The position numbers and the translations under genes were made by a program. The notes beneath the pieces were generated by a model. The model was not told the DNA's origin and searched no databases. It saw only the letters and a list, made by a program, of their open reading frames with translations. From positions 1,451,001 to 1,515,000 of the forward strand of contig JAGFBZ010001885.1 in assembly GCA_018398805.1 (NCBI GenBank): a stretch of DNA of 64,000 nt. The letters are read 5' to 3'. Source of the DNA: Hirundichthys speculiger (Eukaryota; Chordata; Actinopteri; Beloniformes; Exocoetidae). Of the stretch, positions 46,486-58,050 are shown one piece after another (position 1 is the first letter of the stretch; each line of letters begins with the position of its first letter).

Positions 46486-46745
46486 TTCAATTCAATTCAA
46501 TTTTATTTGTATAGCATCTGTTACAAGGTAAATTGATTTCTAGGTGCTTTACAGAGACCCAGAGCATGACCCCCAAGCAAATATCATTAACTGAAATTAT
46601 AATATTAAATCCTAAACAAGGATAATGGCAAGTAAAAAACTCTCACAGTGGGAGAAAAAAAATTCTTTAAGCCAAACAGTGGCAAGGAAAAACTCCACTC
46701 TAAGAGGAAGAAACCTTGAGCAGGACCTGGATCATATAGGGGGAC
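46486..46745 (-). mobile_element. L2-like LINE 3' tail, minus strand
   Basis: Starts with (AATTC)-type repeats (TCAATTCAATTCAATTTTAT), then TTTGTATAGCATCTG, CAGAGACCCAGAGCATGACC, CAGTGGCAAGGAAAAACTCC and GAGCAGGACCTGGATC. These are the reverse complement of the blocks at 30430-30690. The coding part is absent. Confidence 0.75.
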
Positions 46746-48866
46746 CTTCCTGCTTAAGACCAGCGAGATTTGATTTTGTAAGATTTCATTTTTAATTGCA
46801 GTTAAGATAGCTTTTTGGGGTTGAGCTGTTATCCAATATGAAGTTCTTACAGGTGGAGTAAATATTATGCTGCAGCGTCAGTCGCTCCAATACAACTCAT
46901 ATAGTGATAATCTCAGGAGTGTTTAATGAGGGTGTGACCACTTCCTGCCGCGTGCAGCGTTTGGATCACTGTCACACAGCTGACAGACTCTATGCTGCTT
47001 TTCTACACCTTCAACACAATTAAACAAACCCTCCCGTGTGACTGCTAAACCTAAATTCATCGCTGCTTTTTTTCCGTCTGTGTTAATTATACTGTAGCAG
47101 GGAGACATGATGCACAAATCCATGAGTAGGAATATTGGCTCAGTAAGCCTGTTGCATTCTTGAAAGTAAAAGCCTTCTGTCCTGTTAGATTACTCTGAAA
47201 CAGCAGAATATCCATGGCTGCATCTCCTTGGACCGGGCATTAACAGCACCACATACAGGTTAACCTTGGCGCGTGACTTGAGAGATTAGTTCAGCGATGA
47301 GAACTGTGCACCCCATAGAATTATGAAAAAGAGTCTCTAGAAGTTAGCTCAAGGTTTGCAATAACAAATAGAAAGGTTTGGCAAAACCTGAATGTCATGC
47401 TAAAGCAGCTTTAGCCTTGATAAAACTGCTTTGCTACTGACGCACAGCTCCAGTTTTTCTTTAAGTACACTAAGATGTATTTCTTTTAAGTGTAAAGTTG
47501 ATGTTGAGGAGCGGTCGTTTAGTTGGTTGAATAAAGACAAGACTATAAAATTACTGGTGAAATAAGATGGTCAGTGAAAGACAGGTTTGTTTGCTTCATG
47601 GCTTTCATGTTGTTTCATATATTATAAAACAACAACAAAAACAAACAAAAAAAAAAAACCCAGTATAACATTTAAGCAGGTAGATTACATGTCATTCACT
47701 AATGCTCTTCCTGTCTCTATGCTCTATGACCCTTCTTGGATCCCCTAAATCTACTTTACAAGTTATTAATCTCAGATGACAAACAGCTGACTCTTTGTTA
47801 GAATTAGAAGTCCATGCTTAATCAATTTCTTTAGTGAACAATTGATTTAGGAGTTTGTGACCAGCATAGGTTGCCATTGTGATCTAGTGACAAAAAGAAA
47901 AGAAAAAAGAAAAAGAAAGCCAGTGAAAAGAACATTTCAGATGTTAAATTCAGCTAACATAACGAGTAGATTAATTTTATTTAATTATTCCCAAATTTAA
48001 ATATAACAAGCAAACGAACAAAGAAAAAAAAAGAATTAAGCAAAGTGTTAAAGGACAGATATTTGGATGTTCAGCCCCTTTTTTCACATATTGCCTCACC
48101 TTCCTGAGGTCCAAATGAAGGATCTGTGACATACAACAGCTTCTTCTCTCCAGGTTTTTACATATTTGACCATAATATCCAGTTTCAGGGGCTGCAGTCA
48201 ACCATTTGATCCCCTCAACTCCTCTCTGATGAAGTGTGTCTTTACACAAACTACTTTACACAAACTACTTCCAAAGTGCAGCAAATATAGCGCGATGTGA
48301 AGTTGTGGGGGAGGAAAAGATGGATTGATCATTCTACTCCAATCTGGACCCTGAAAATTTGAATCACACAGCTTCAGGTTTGATGGAAGTACAACACTCC
48401 ATTCCCCAGACTTTGTCTTTCTGCCTTAATTTTGTTACATTTTGATCATTGAATTATCATATCTATATCTGTAAAGCCCTGATTGAGAAAAAAAAGTTAC
48501 TAAATGACTATCACTTCAGCGTTTTTTTGATTTCCATATCAGTTTTATTCTCTTTATTCTGTTTTGTTTTCACTTCGGGTGTCAGCTGTTCAAATACAGA
48601 GTATGTGTGAGAGGCAGCGCACATGTTGGACAGACCACCGATTCATCATGCAGATGGCATTCGGTATGTCTCTATATCTATATTATACAAAGTCTCTTCA
48701 CTCAGTTTTAAGTAAAAGAATTCAATGTTCTAACAAGCTGCCCATGTTCAATATTAATGCTAATTCACATGACTCTTTGGTATGTCGGAGATTTCAGACA
48801 TCTGCTGCCGATGAAGAGAAAGAGAAAGAAAGATCAGTCACTCTGTAGGTGGAAGGCTTTGATCGC
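46746..48866. other. Non-coding stretch
   Basis: AT-rich with A-rich runs near 47640 and 48020. No gene. Confidence 0.45.
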
Positions 48867-48894
48867 GCACACACGCACACACACACACACACAC
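48867..48894. repeat. (CA)n microsatellite
   Basis: About thirteen CA units with one CG interruption. Confidence 0.9.
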
Positions 48895-49567
48895 TCTTAG
48901 ATACAAATAGTCTTAACTTGAAGAGCCATAGAGCAATGGGGAAAATGGAAGTGAAGGAGTTGGAATGATGATGAGAGAAGGTGAAAGACTGCAGGCCAGT
49001 GGAATAATCCTCTGGTCTTTAATTAAAACCTGCTCATGATCACGGGTGGAACGACAGACTGGAGGTGGCAGAGAGAAAAGAAAAGGGCAAGACTGAGATA
49101 AGAAATAATATTTTATCCATTTCTTTCTTTCTCTCTTCCTTAAATGAGTCTCTATGCACGTCCTCTTCAGTGGCGTGCCTGTTTCCACACATATGTCTCT
49201 CACGTAACAGTAAGCTTATGAAACACTGGCTTCCTCCATGTCTCAGGTCCTAAATCATTCAGACTACTTGGACCCCCCATAAAAGTTTTTGAAATATGTA
49301 TGACTAGATGTCTGTTTTTAATTATCTGCACCTTTCACAGTGACATCACAGTGATTAAAATGACTCTTGCGTTGATCATCATCACAAGTCATGTTCTTAG
49401 GTTCTCAAGTCAGGCTCACATCTATCATGTTCTCATTCCTGAATAGAGAGAAATTATATTCAGAGAGGTCTATGAGGAAATTTAAGCTCAAGTCCCGCAG
49501 GATGCGGAACAGAAGTGGAACAGAAGCGCCGCGCCAGCTGCTTTGAGTCGGCACCATTCAAGTCAAA
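48895..49567. other. Non-coding stretch
   Basis: No gene. A GC-rich AAGCGCCGCGCCAGC patch lies at about 49525, directly left of the TIR element. Confidence 0.45.
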
Positions 49568-50098
49568 AGGTGTGTTTCCACTAGCAGAGGTTCCTGGGTA
49601 GTTTTTCAGGGCCGGATCGTTAACGCGTATCTCCATTATCAGGAATGGCCCCGATTAAAAAGGTTTTCAGGATCTGGATGGGGGGTGGTGTTGTTGACCA
49701 GCTGAGTATGTTGTGGGCAGGAAATGATGTCATTCAGCCGCCTAATGTCCTCTTCTTTTTTTTCTCATTCACCACCACCATCATGTATTAAACAAGTGGG
49801 AGACAGAAGCGCTACAATCATCTTTAGCTTCTGACCTTTCACATCATTTTAGTTCAGTTTTCTTCTTTTATTTCTTTATTTTTTTTAGTTTGTTTTGCTT
49901 TTTTGCCAATGTTTTTCCTTTTTTGGCGGTTGACAAACAGTGAAAGTGGTGCACTACCGCCACCATGTGGTTTGGAATACTAGTCTACATGCAACCAGCC
50001 CTGTCACCATTGGTGGAAACACGGCTGAAGGGACTGAGGAGGTTAAAATTCAAGCTGCCTAGTTTTACTCTGAAACTCCTGCTAGTGGAAACCCACCT
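49568..50098. mobile_element. Non-autonomous DNA element with TTTCCACTAGCAG TIRs
   Basis: The left end AGGTGTGTTTCCACTAGCAG and the reverse-complemented right end AGGTGGGTTTCCACTAGCAG differ at one of 20 bases, so the termini are well preserved. Length 531 bp. No frame and no clear target duplication (AAA on the left, AAT on the right). GTTTCCAC-type termini occur in fish Harbinger- and hAT-like families, and the superfamily is not assigned. Confidence 0.75.
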
Positions 50099-51010
50099 AA
50101 TGACTAGTTAGTCTAATGTCAGTCTGTGCTTTTCCGCCAGAGACACATGTCGAGTTTTTTTGGCGACTGGTTCCTCGTTGACTGCATCAGTTTACACACA
50201 AGGTATCACTTTGTCAGGAAGTGACACACAAAAATGGCAGAGAGAATGCGGCGTAATTTCATAATAAAACACCACGTGCAGGCCCTGATTCGAATCACAG
50301 AAATCATGTTAATCTGTGGAGACTGTGAACAATTCAGGGGGTTTTAGAAGAAGGTTTGAACCACATATGAAGAAAGGGTCAGTCTATAAGTCAGCAGCAC
50401 TTAGCCTTTTTAAATTGTATAATTTTAGAAGATCAAGACATGGTGAGGTATAAGTTTTCAAACAGGTAGACCCCTGTGCAACAGGAGGGACTTTCCTCTG
50501 CTTGCCAGCACTTTGCTTTGAATCGCTGCCTGGGGGATATTTGGAGCAACGTCGCTCCAAAACCAGACTGCAGCAGTTTGTGTGTAATAACCAGAAAGGT
50601 ATTAACAAAGCTAATAAACTGAAATGGGGCACCACCTGATAGATCAGGAAACAAAGACTAAACGGCACAATCAGTCTCAAAGTGGCTGTTGTTCTATGCA
50701 TGCCAGCCTGTGACCAGGTGTGGCGCTATAGAGCAACAGAGAAGGTGTGAGTCCGAGCACAGACCTCTTCAACCAGCAAATGTTACAAAACTGTGTAAAA
50801 TAACCACAAACAACTTCTCTCATTAAAATGTGTCAACATTTATTAACACAAGTATTAAAATTAACATTACTTGAATCAAGTTCCAGATATCTACCCCTAA
50901 AGGATAACTAGACTAGCATAATCAAACAAACATTAAATGGAAAGGAATGTCAATATATACATGTATGTTGGGGAACTATGGGCATGTGTGTGTAGTAAAC
51001 TAAGATGGCT
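50099..51010. other. Non-coding stretch
   Basis: No gene. Nothing recognised. Confidence 0.45.
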
Positions 51011-51391
51011 TAAGCCTGATTTATACTCAGAAATCAGGTTGTCTGCGTATGTGACACAGATGACGCAGAGATGCCCCCCCCACCCTACGCAGACACTCTG
51101 GTGCACCTTCCCAAAATTGTAGGTGACCACAGACAGTGCTGCAGATAGTGTCACAGAGTGGAGAGAAAGGAGGCCTCTGATTGGTCAATTCTAAATCCGC
51201 GTAGAAAAGAGCACGTCATCGAAGAAATGAGGAAGTACCCACATCTGTACGATTCTGGTTCTCCACACTACAAAGACAGCACATATTCTAGTAATTTATG
51301 GAGGGAGATAGCGATGAATGTGGATCTGGATACGGCCGAGAGGGTGAGGAAGTGGAAAAACACAAGAGATAAGTTTAGTAAGTTTAGCTAG
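51011..51391 (+). mobile_element. Harbinger-like element, 5' part
   Basis: Begins with TAAGCCTGATTTATACTCAG, which resembles the CTGATTTATACTTCTGCGT termini of fish PIF/Harbinger elements. CTGCGTATG and GACGCAGAG follow, and then a MADF-type reading frame. No matching right terminus was found downstream, so the element is probably truncated. Confidence 0.55.
51158..51391 (+). pseudogene. MADF-domain protein fragment (Harbinger accessory type)
   Basis: A 77-codon frame. From about residue 17 it shows the MADF pattern: EHVIEEMRKYPHLYD, SPHYKD, then LWREIA and RVRKWKNTRDKF. MADF is a Myb/SANT-like DNA-binding domain found in the accessory protein of Harbinger transposons and in some host regulators. 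A complete domain is 80-90 residues, so this stops just before its end. A perfect donor-like GTAAGT at 51378-51383 could mark an exon end. Otherwise the frame simply stops. The Met start is first in frame. A domesticated host exon cannot be excluded but no second exon is seen. Confidence 0.65.
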
Positions 51392-52150
51392 TTTGTCCCT
51401 CTTGCGTTGTAGCGTGGAATAACATAGCATAGACCACGCTTCAAAAATGAGCAAAATCAAAAGTAACTGCGGCATAACCGCGACAAGATAACTGCGAGAC
51501 ATTGCCGCGAGAGTATATGCAGCCCTTTAGTAGTGTGAGAAGGGTTTCAAGATGGCGGACGAGGTCACATGGTGCTCTTGTCCCTTACCAAAATTTTGGA
51601 CGAGGCCACGCGGTAATCTCACCTTTGAGCCGCACAGTGCCTCTCTGCACGCTGACGCGTCCGCAGACCGTTTCTGGTGCTGGCTGGCGTGAGGCGATGA
51701 CCGGTTTCCCTGTAAACCAGCGACTTCGCAGGCAGTGTTGCGTAGTTCCCTTTGGCTGTTGTCTGAGCGCTTTTTTCGGCCTGAGTTGAACCTCAAAGCA
51801 AGCGTGTTCAGAACCGATGTAGGTTCGTTGTGGAACGGAGGAGAAAAGTGCTCAGATGAACGAAGAGTAAAAGAAGAGAGCGATCCAAGGGGGTTCGCTG
51901 TATTTATGCTGCGGGACACCATCCACCTTCGTTGGGGATCCCTGCTGTGCTGTGGGGGTCCTGAGCCAGTCAGAGGGTGTGACATCACTATCACACCTTG
52001 TTGTAAAACAATGAAACATCGCCAGGCATGCTGGGGATTTGAGTTTTATTGTTTCCTTTGTTTCAGAAACCAAGCAGTCTCTGTAACTCATGGTGTTTTG
52101 CCCAACAGATACAAGTTAAGAAAAAGCAAATTGCAACATGCAAAGCATGC
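51392..52150. promoter_or_regulatory. GC-rich block with YY1- and ZNF143-like sites
   Basis: Composition changes to CpG-rich. CAAGATGGCGGAC at 51548-51560 is a full YY1-type motif. On the minus strand at 52044-52026 the sequence resembles the ZNF143 site (consensus ACTACAATTCCCAGCATGC) with several differences. A GTATTTATGC TATA-like stretch lies near 51900. This combination suggests a CpG-type promoter or an LTR. Frames of up to 155 codons on both strands lack motifs. No transcript evidence. Confidence 0.35.
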
Positions 52151-53374
52151 AGGTTAAAGAAAATATAAAGGGGGTGGGGGGAATCATCCTTTGTGCAAAC
52201 AATATAATATTGTATTAAATGTTGAAGAAATCTTACCAAAAAAATAATTTTCACACATGGATATCATCAACCACCAACATTAGTTGACATTAATTCAATT
52301 CAAATAATTTCCTTCAGAGAACATATCAAACAGCGTTGGTGTGATACTTTTGTTTTTACACAGTAAAGCTGGAAGTACAGAGACTATTTTATAACCGGCA
52401 ACGACACTAATATACTGACTGAATGTACACCTGCAGCATAACTTCAGGCATCAGCAAGAGTTTAAACAGTGGGAACAATGTATGAGTCAAAGCTGAGAGC
52501 ATAAAGTAGTTTCGGAGGAGGAGGACTGGCTGAGAAACACAAAGCTCATATCCCACAGGAAAATTTATTAGAAGGCCTTGTTTCTCATTCATTTTGTAAA
52601 GGCTTTTCCAGAGGCAAACATTACTTTCATTCTCCTGACACATACAATAGGCATACGTGTCCCTGTGTGTTTGTGTGTGTGTGTGAGTGTGTGTGTGTGT
52701 GTGTTAGAGAGAGAGAGGAAGATAAAGAGATGGAGAGCAAAGAGGAGTGAAAATGTTCACATACTCAATATTCAGCCTGCAGATGAGTCCCATTTTGCTC
52801 TTAGATTAAACATGGGGGTGTCTCCGGTCAGTTACTTATGACACTCACTGTTCCATCCCTCAACATGTGTGCAAGCACAGACACGCATACCGATGCAGAG
52901 AGAACAATCTCCATTCCCACCATACAACTATTCATAAATATCAAAACAGGGAAGTCGAGCTTCTTGCTATCAAATTCATGATATAGGCACGGGTAATGTA
53001 TTTTCAAATGGCACATGAGAAATGTGCTTATGACAATGATGAAACAAGATAGCAGTGGTGATGGAACAGCCTTATCCCTAGCGTGGTTTGTCTTGGTGAA
53101 TTGTAATCATGCTTTCCCTAAAGCGTCTAGTGATATCAGAATTTCTGTGCTGATATCAGATCTGTGCTTTTCCCAAACTTTTTTCAGATGCAGAGAGGAA
53201 ATCAGAAACAAATACAACGCTTCTCGTTCTGGTCCAAATCATTTCTGTCCTGGTCTTGGCATTCTTGTGATGGCACTGCATCCTTAATAGCCAGGTAAAG
53301 GTGTGGAGAGCAAAGTGTTGGTCTTTCTTTAACCCCTTAAACTCTACGGTGCTGTACGTACGGTTCCACCCATG
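52151..53374. other. Non-coding stretch with (TG)n
   Basis: No gene. An interrupted TG microsatellite at 52662-52704 is followed by a GA run. An imperfect tandem TGATATCAGA pair lies near 53131-53160. Confidence 0.5.
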
Positions 53375-53410
53375 CCACACCTGATACCACACCTGATACC
53401 ACACCTGATA
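53375..53410. repeat. 12-bp tandem repeat, three perfect copies
   Basis: CCACACCTGATA three times without mismatch, immediately before the foldback element. An earlier TTAACCCCTTAAACTC stretch lies about 30 bases upstream. Confidence 0.9.
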
Positions 53411-53416
53411 CTACAG

Positions 53417-53800
53417 CCACTTCCACTGGTAATATTGTTTATTATCCTCCGACTGTGGTGTTTGCTAATTATCAGAAGGACCTCTAAAGCAAAGTCACCA
53501 AGCCAAAGTCTAGTGTGACTGAAAGTAGCGTACTACTGTTGAGGGAATCGTCCATTGCAGCAATAAAATGTTGGAACCGAACACAGATATTATAGAGACT
53601 GTAGTCAATATTGTGGAAGAGGTGACTGTTTGCATATCTGACTCTTCTTGACACGATGAGTAGATCCTGACATGAATTAAATACGCTACTTTCAGTCACA
53701 CTAGACTTTGGCTCGGTGACTTTGCTTTAAAGGTACTTCTGATAACTAGCAAACATCACGGTCAGAGAATAATAAACAATATTGCCAGTGGAGGAAATGG
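53417..53800. mobile_element. 384-bp foldback with long inverted arms
   Basis: Left arm 53417-53532 and right arm 53682-53800 are inverted copies, about 116 and 119 bases, with roughly ten mismatches and one 3-base gap (about 90% identity). The inner end GACTGAAAGTAGCGTA and the segment AAAGTCTAGTGTGACTG are identical. The spacer is 149 bases. No transposase and no target duplication identified. An RNA from either strand would form a long dsRNA stem. Most likely a foldback MITE or a local inverted duplication. Confidence 0.8.
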
Positions 53801-54914
53801 AAGTCTAACTACTCCTGTGTTCCACCGCAAAAAATATCTGCTCTTATCAGAAGAGTCTGGTCACTTTAAAAAGTGTATTAAAAAATTAAAAATTAATAAG
53901 AAGTGTTGAAAATGCAAGGTAAAGCAGTGAAAGTTAACAAGTTAAAACTTTAACTGGTATGTGTTCTAGATGTGTAGGGATTTTATAGCATTTTTTTTTT
54001 TTTGTAACCCCATTTATTATCCTGTGATGGCCACTGTTGGTATTTCAAAGGAACATTACACATTAAGTTTTTGTTTGGAAGGTTTTGACTCCAAAGTACA
54101 GATATTGTTGTGTCTTGCAATAAAATTTTATAATGCATGAAGACCTTATTTTAGGTCTACAGTTAACACGCACTGCTTTAATATATGCAGTGATTTTAAA
54201 CCACAATCACATAGAGATGAGCCTAGTAGGAGTAGTTGGTGGGTGGGGGGAGGGTAGTGTGGGTGTAGATTAGAAGACAACCACCCAACCACCTGAGCCA
54301 TGCTACTGTTAATCTATCCATGCAGTCGTTATGGCATCGTCGTCGCCGGTTGTATTTTCATGCTGTGTGTCCGAGTCACAGTCTGCAGTTTGCTACTGTG
54401 TTGTTCACTGACTGCTCTCCCGTTCATCCGTCTCCGCCATTCTTGAATGAGAGGTGATATTTAGAAGCTGGAGGAAAACCTCCGTGTGTGTCTGTGTGAC
54501 AAATCTGCTGTATTCCCAGCCAGTTGGGTCACTGAGAGTATTACATGTGGCCTGCAGGGGCAATGGGCACAGAAAATGAAGGGCTATTAGACGAAGAGAG
54601 GGAGAGAGGGAAAAGACTGACGGCAGAGACAGACAGAGAGAAAGACAGTGACATTTAAGCTAGAGGCTATGTGACAGTGGAAACTGTCCAATAATGATGA
54701 TGTGTTCCCATCAATCTAATTGTAGCTGCACCGCAGCTCACTGCAAGGCCCTGCAATGCTCAACACAAGGTTTAATATAGTGTTGCACTCAGCGCAAATA
54801 ATGATAACAGTCACATTGATAGTAAAGGGTGAGTTTACATTTACGGATAGAGTTGAATCACTCGGTAACGGGTGATCTTTCTTTGTAATGCTGCAAAAGT
54901 AGTTCTTCCCTGAG
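53801..54914. other. Non-coding stretch
   Basis: No gene. Complex sequence at 54510-54600 (GGCCTGCAGGGGCAATGGGC) could be conserved, but this is only an impression. Confidence 0.4.
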
Positions 54915-54938
54915 AAGAGAGAGAGAGAGAGAGAGAGG
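54915..54938. repeat. (GA)n microsatellite
   Basis: About eleven GA units. Confidence 0.85.
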
Positions 54939-57227
54939 AAGAGAGTTTTTTCTGTGCGGCTCCATTTGCATGATGAGAAAGAGCTGCTCATATTCATCTT
55001 AGTAAAGTCACAGTGAATGACTCCAACAGCATCATCATCTGTTTTACGCAGGTGTGTGGCTGGGAAAAATCACTCACTTCAATCAAAAAGCTGCAGCTTG
55101 CAGTGTAAGGAGCCTCATTTTTTACCATCATACTGGAGGATATAACAATTAGAGGAGAGAACTATGGAGACTGCAAAGAAGAGGATCGTAATAACTTTGT
55201 TTTCTCTGTCATTTAAAAAGGTTAAATAACACACATAGCTATGGGATTATTTGTTTGAGCGTGCACATGGATTTCATCAACATTTGAAGAAAAACAAACC
55301 TCGTGATGGTCTTCATAAACCTGAAGCCACTGATTAATCAACAGGGCGATTAGCGTTCCACCAGGATTACTCTGAATGTCAACAGCCCTGATAGCGTCAC
55401 AATTACAGGGACAAGCATCACATAAAAACTAAAAACTTGAAGTTGTATAGAGCTTGGCAATGGATGCCACTGTGCAATGCATTGTGGGAAGGAGCTCCCA
55501 TATTGTGATGAAACAGGCAACAACGACAACAGCACGGACATGCCATGCATCTCCTTGAGCTGCTCCAGATTAGTGGAAGCGTCGGTTCTTATGAAACCCT
55601 AAAAGATGAATTGATGAGTTGATCTGCAACCCAAAGCCTTACCTCCCCTGATGTTTCATGATCTTTAAGACCTCATGCTCATTTCAGAGATGGTTGGGTA
55701 CGTGACCTGGAAACCTGTAAGCTTAAAAACACTGTTGTTCAAAGGTTAACATGTTCTCATAGGCATAGCATTTTAGCACCTCGAGGATACAATAAGAACA
55801 GCATCACATAGGAAACAAAACTGCAGCTTTTGATCAATAAATAATGTCGGACTATAATACTGTAAGTTATGTGTTTACTTGAGGATGAATCCGCCTCATT
55901 TTAATCACACCTGACAGCACAGTATGTTGACTGCTGCCTACCTTATATCAAGACCACTTAACTAATAATCACTGTAATATCTATTTGACAAAGTCTCTTC
56001 TGTTTTTCTCTCCTCAATCATTTCTATTATTAATACATTTGACTCACTTGGAAACACCTACGCAACAGCAACCACTCTTTAAGCATATTATTTTCATTAA
56101 AACAGCAGAGGAGAAGCTGGTGTGTGTTAACACAACTAAACTACCTCAACCTAAACAAAGTCAGTTAATTTATTAATGGTCATATTTGACTTGCAGTGAT
56201 CCTTTAACAGGAAACAGGTGAGGTGGTCTCACAGACGATTAGAGGCGTTATCATGTGAATAACTTTCTCTCAAAGAAATTTACAGCTCTGCCAATTCATG
56301 ACTGTTCCTAAATATGTGTGCTTTATATTTTCTGAAGTCTTGAACATATTAAAATAAAATACATAGGAGTTCTGATCACTCATTCCTCGGACCCTAACCC
56401 CTAACCCGTCCTGCAGACTGCTGTCATTTATACAGCAGGTGGTCCCTGCCGCAGCACTATTACTACTTTAAAGATTGTTACATCTCACTGACCGGGATGT
56501 TTTCAAGAGGAAATGAAATGTTGGGTTTATCTATATTTTAAGCTGTAGCTTCTTGAATCGCCTTATTTATTAAATGTAGTGGATTTTTTTTTTTAAAAAA
56601 AAAATATTTTCGGATACATCTCATTTGATATACTTAAGAGAAAAAGTTTTTCAAAGCTAACAATGATCCATAGTAGTTAATAGTCATTTTTACACATGTT
56701 ATGCTGTATACCAGAGGACACTGAAGGAGCTCTTTCTAGAAGTGATTTGATTGGCTGGTCCTCTCGTAGATGATCAGTTTTATAAGTACACCCTGCTACA
56801 TATGCATGGGTTGCTGTGCACATTTATTTGTGGCTGAGTGGTTGCAACTGCAGGAACTGGCTGATCTCCCAGAAAGTTGCCTCACAGGTGGACACAGAAG
56901 ACACAATTACAATTACAGAGATCCAGTATTTCGGCTAAGCATTTCGTCACGTACATATATTTTATTTAACTTCAGCACCAGGTGTGCCTGTGTGTGTGTG
57001 CCTGTGTGTGTGTGTGGTTAACAACTGTGGCTTTACTGGTTTTTACGTCACATTTTTGTGAGCTTAAAAGTACTTTGATGCTTCCAAACAGAAAGTAAGT
57101 TGTTATAGTGTATTATTTGCTGAAAGAAAAAAAAAAGTAAAGTAAAAATGGAAGAAATAAATAGGCAGGTAGCTCATGCATTTCTTCACAAAGTCGTCTC
57201 TTCCTCGAGCAGAGTCATCGTAAAAGA
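54939..57227. other. Non-coding stretch
   Basis: No gene. A T-run and A-run pair lies at 56587-56610. TTCAGCACC at 56971 looks like the left half of a REST site without the right half. A TG-rich patch lies near 56985-57017. Confidence 0.45.
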
Positions 57228-58050
57228 TTATTGTGGTGGGCGGGAATGACTCCCTGTATCTTTAGAAGTAAATTGTACAGAGGGTGTCCAGGGTTTATCC
57301 CTTCTCTCACCCATGACAGCCTGGACAGGTTCCAGCCCCCTCGTAACCCTGAAGAGGATAAAGGTAGAGACAATTAATGAATGTGGAGGGAATATGCAGG
57401 GTTGTCCATTATGTGTAGCAGCTCGTGAAAAAAATATGTTTTTCCCCCAATCAGCTCCAGAGCAGTCTCCAGAACAGAGCCGTCCTTCAGATGACAACAG
57501 ATAAAACTGCACTCTCCACCACAGACTGATAGAAGACGTGAAACATCCGCTGAAGGGCGTTCTTGAGAAGTTCAGGTTTGTTCCTCGTAGAGAGTGTCAG
57601 TGTTGCATTTCCAGTCCAGTGTGTCGTCCCAGGTGAACATCCAGGTATCTGTGGTCCTCCACCACCACCACCTCTTCTCCCATGATGGAAACAGTTTCTC
57701 CTTAAAAGTTCAAGATAAAGTTGATCGCTCCCACATCGTGCCACAAAGCAGTCTGCTAGTTTTTCTGATCTCAGCTTCCTATTTCCACAGATGACAGGAC
57801 TTAATGTACAGAGTGATACACACCCTTCAGTCTTAAACTAGTCACGTACTCAATAATCCAGGTGATTGTGAACATCCAACATTTTTTTTCCAATTCAAAT
57901 GATCAGTTTTTTTTTGTTCCTCACACAGCGGTGTAGGTTGGAATCACGTTAAACGCATCTGAGAAATTGAAGAACATGATCCTAACAGTGAAACCTGCTT
58001 CTTCCGGATGACAGATCTGGCTCCAGCAGGTAGATGATGCAAAAGACGAT
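57228..58050 (-). pseudogene. LINE reverse transcriptase region, antisense and broken
   Basis: The minus strand, read from 58050 leftward, gives RIMFFNFSDAFNVIPT (RT motif 2a, the FDFSSAFNTIxP pattern). Later come YLDVHLGRHTGLEMQH (the LGVxLDxxLDW region) and VFYQSVVESAVLSVVI (the MFYxSVVESxLxYxxxCW region). These occur in correct order for a fish L2/Rex-type ORF2 with large internal deletions, stops and shifts. The left edge (57280-57365) overlaps a tail resembling the ATGG-tailed SINE. Confidence 0.75.
57280..57365 (+). mobile_element. SINE tail fragment
   Basis: GGTGTCCAGGGTTTATCCC, then CATGACAGCCTGGACAGGTTCCAGCC and CCTGAAGAGGATAA in one run. This matches the 3' end of the tRNA-headed SINE at 24090 on the plus strand. 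It is inserted in or overlaps the antisense LINE. Confidence 0.5.

Noticed and set aside
49960..49975. CTCF site (CCGCCACCATGTGG)
   Set aside because: At least two core mismatches on the minus strand, and it lies inside a TIR element.
51527..51994. 155-codon minus-strand frame in the GC-rich block
   Set aside because: GC-rich sequence lowers stop frequency. The translation is Ser/Arg-rich with no motif, and the opposite strand is open too.
56971..56988. REST/NRSE site (TTCAGCACC...)
   Set aside because: Only the left half matches. The GGACAGCGCC half is not present at either canonical spacing.
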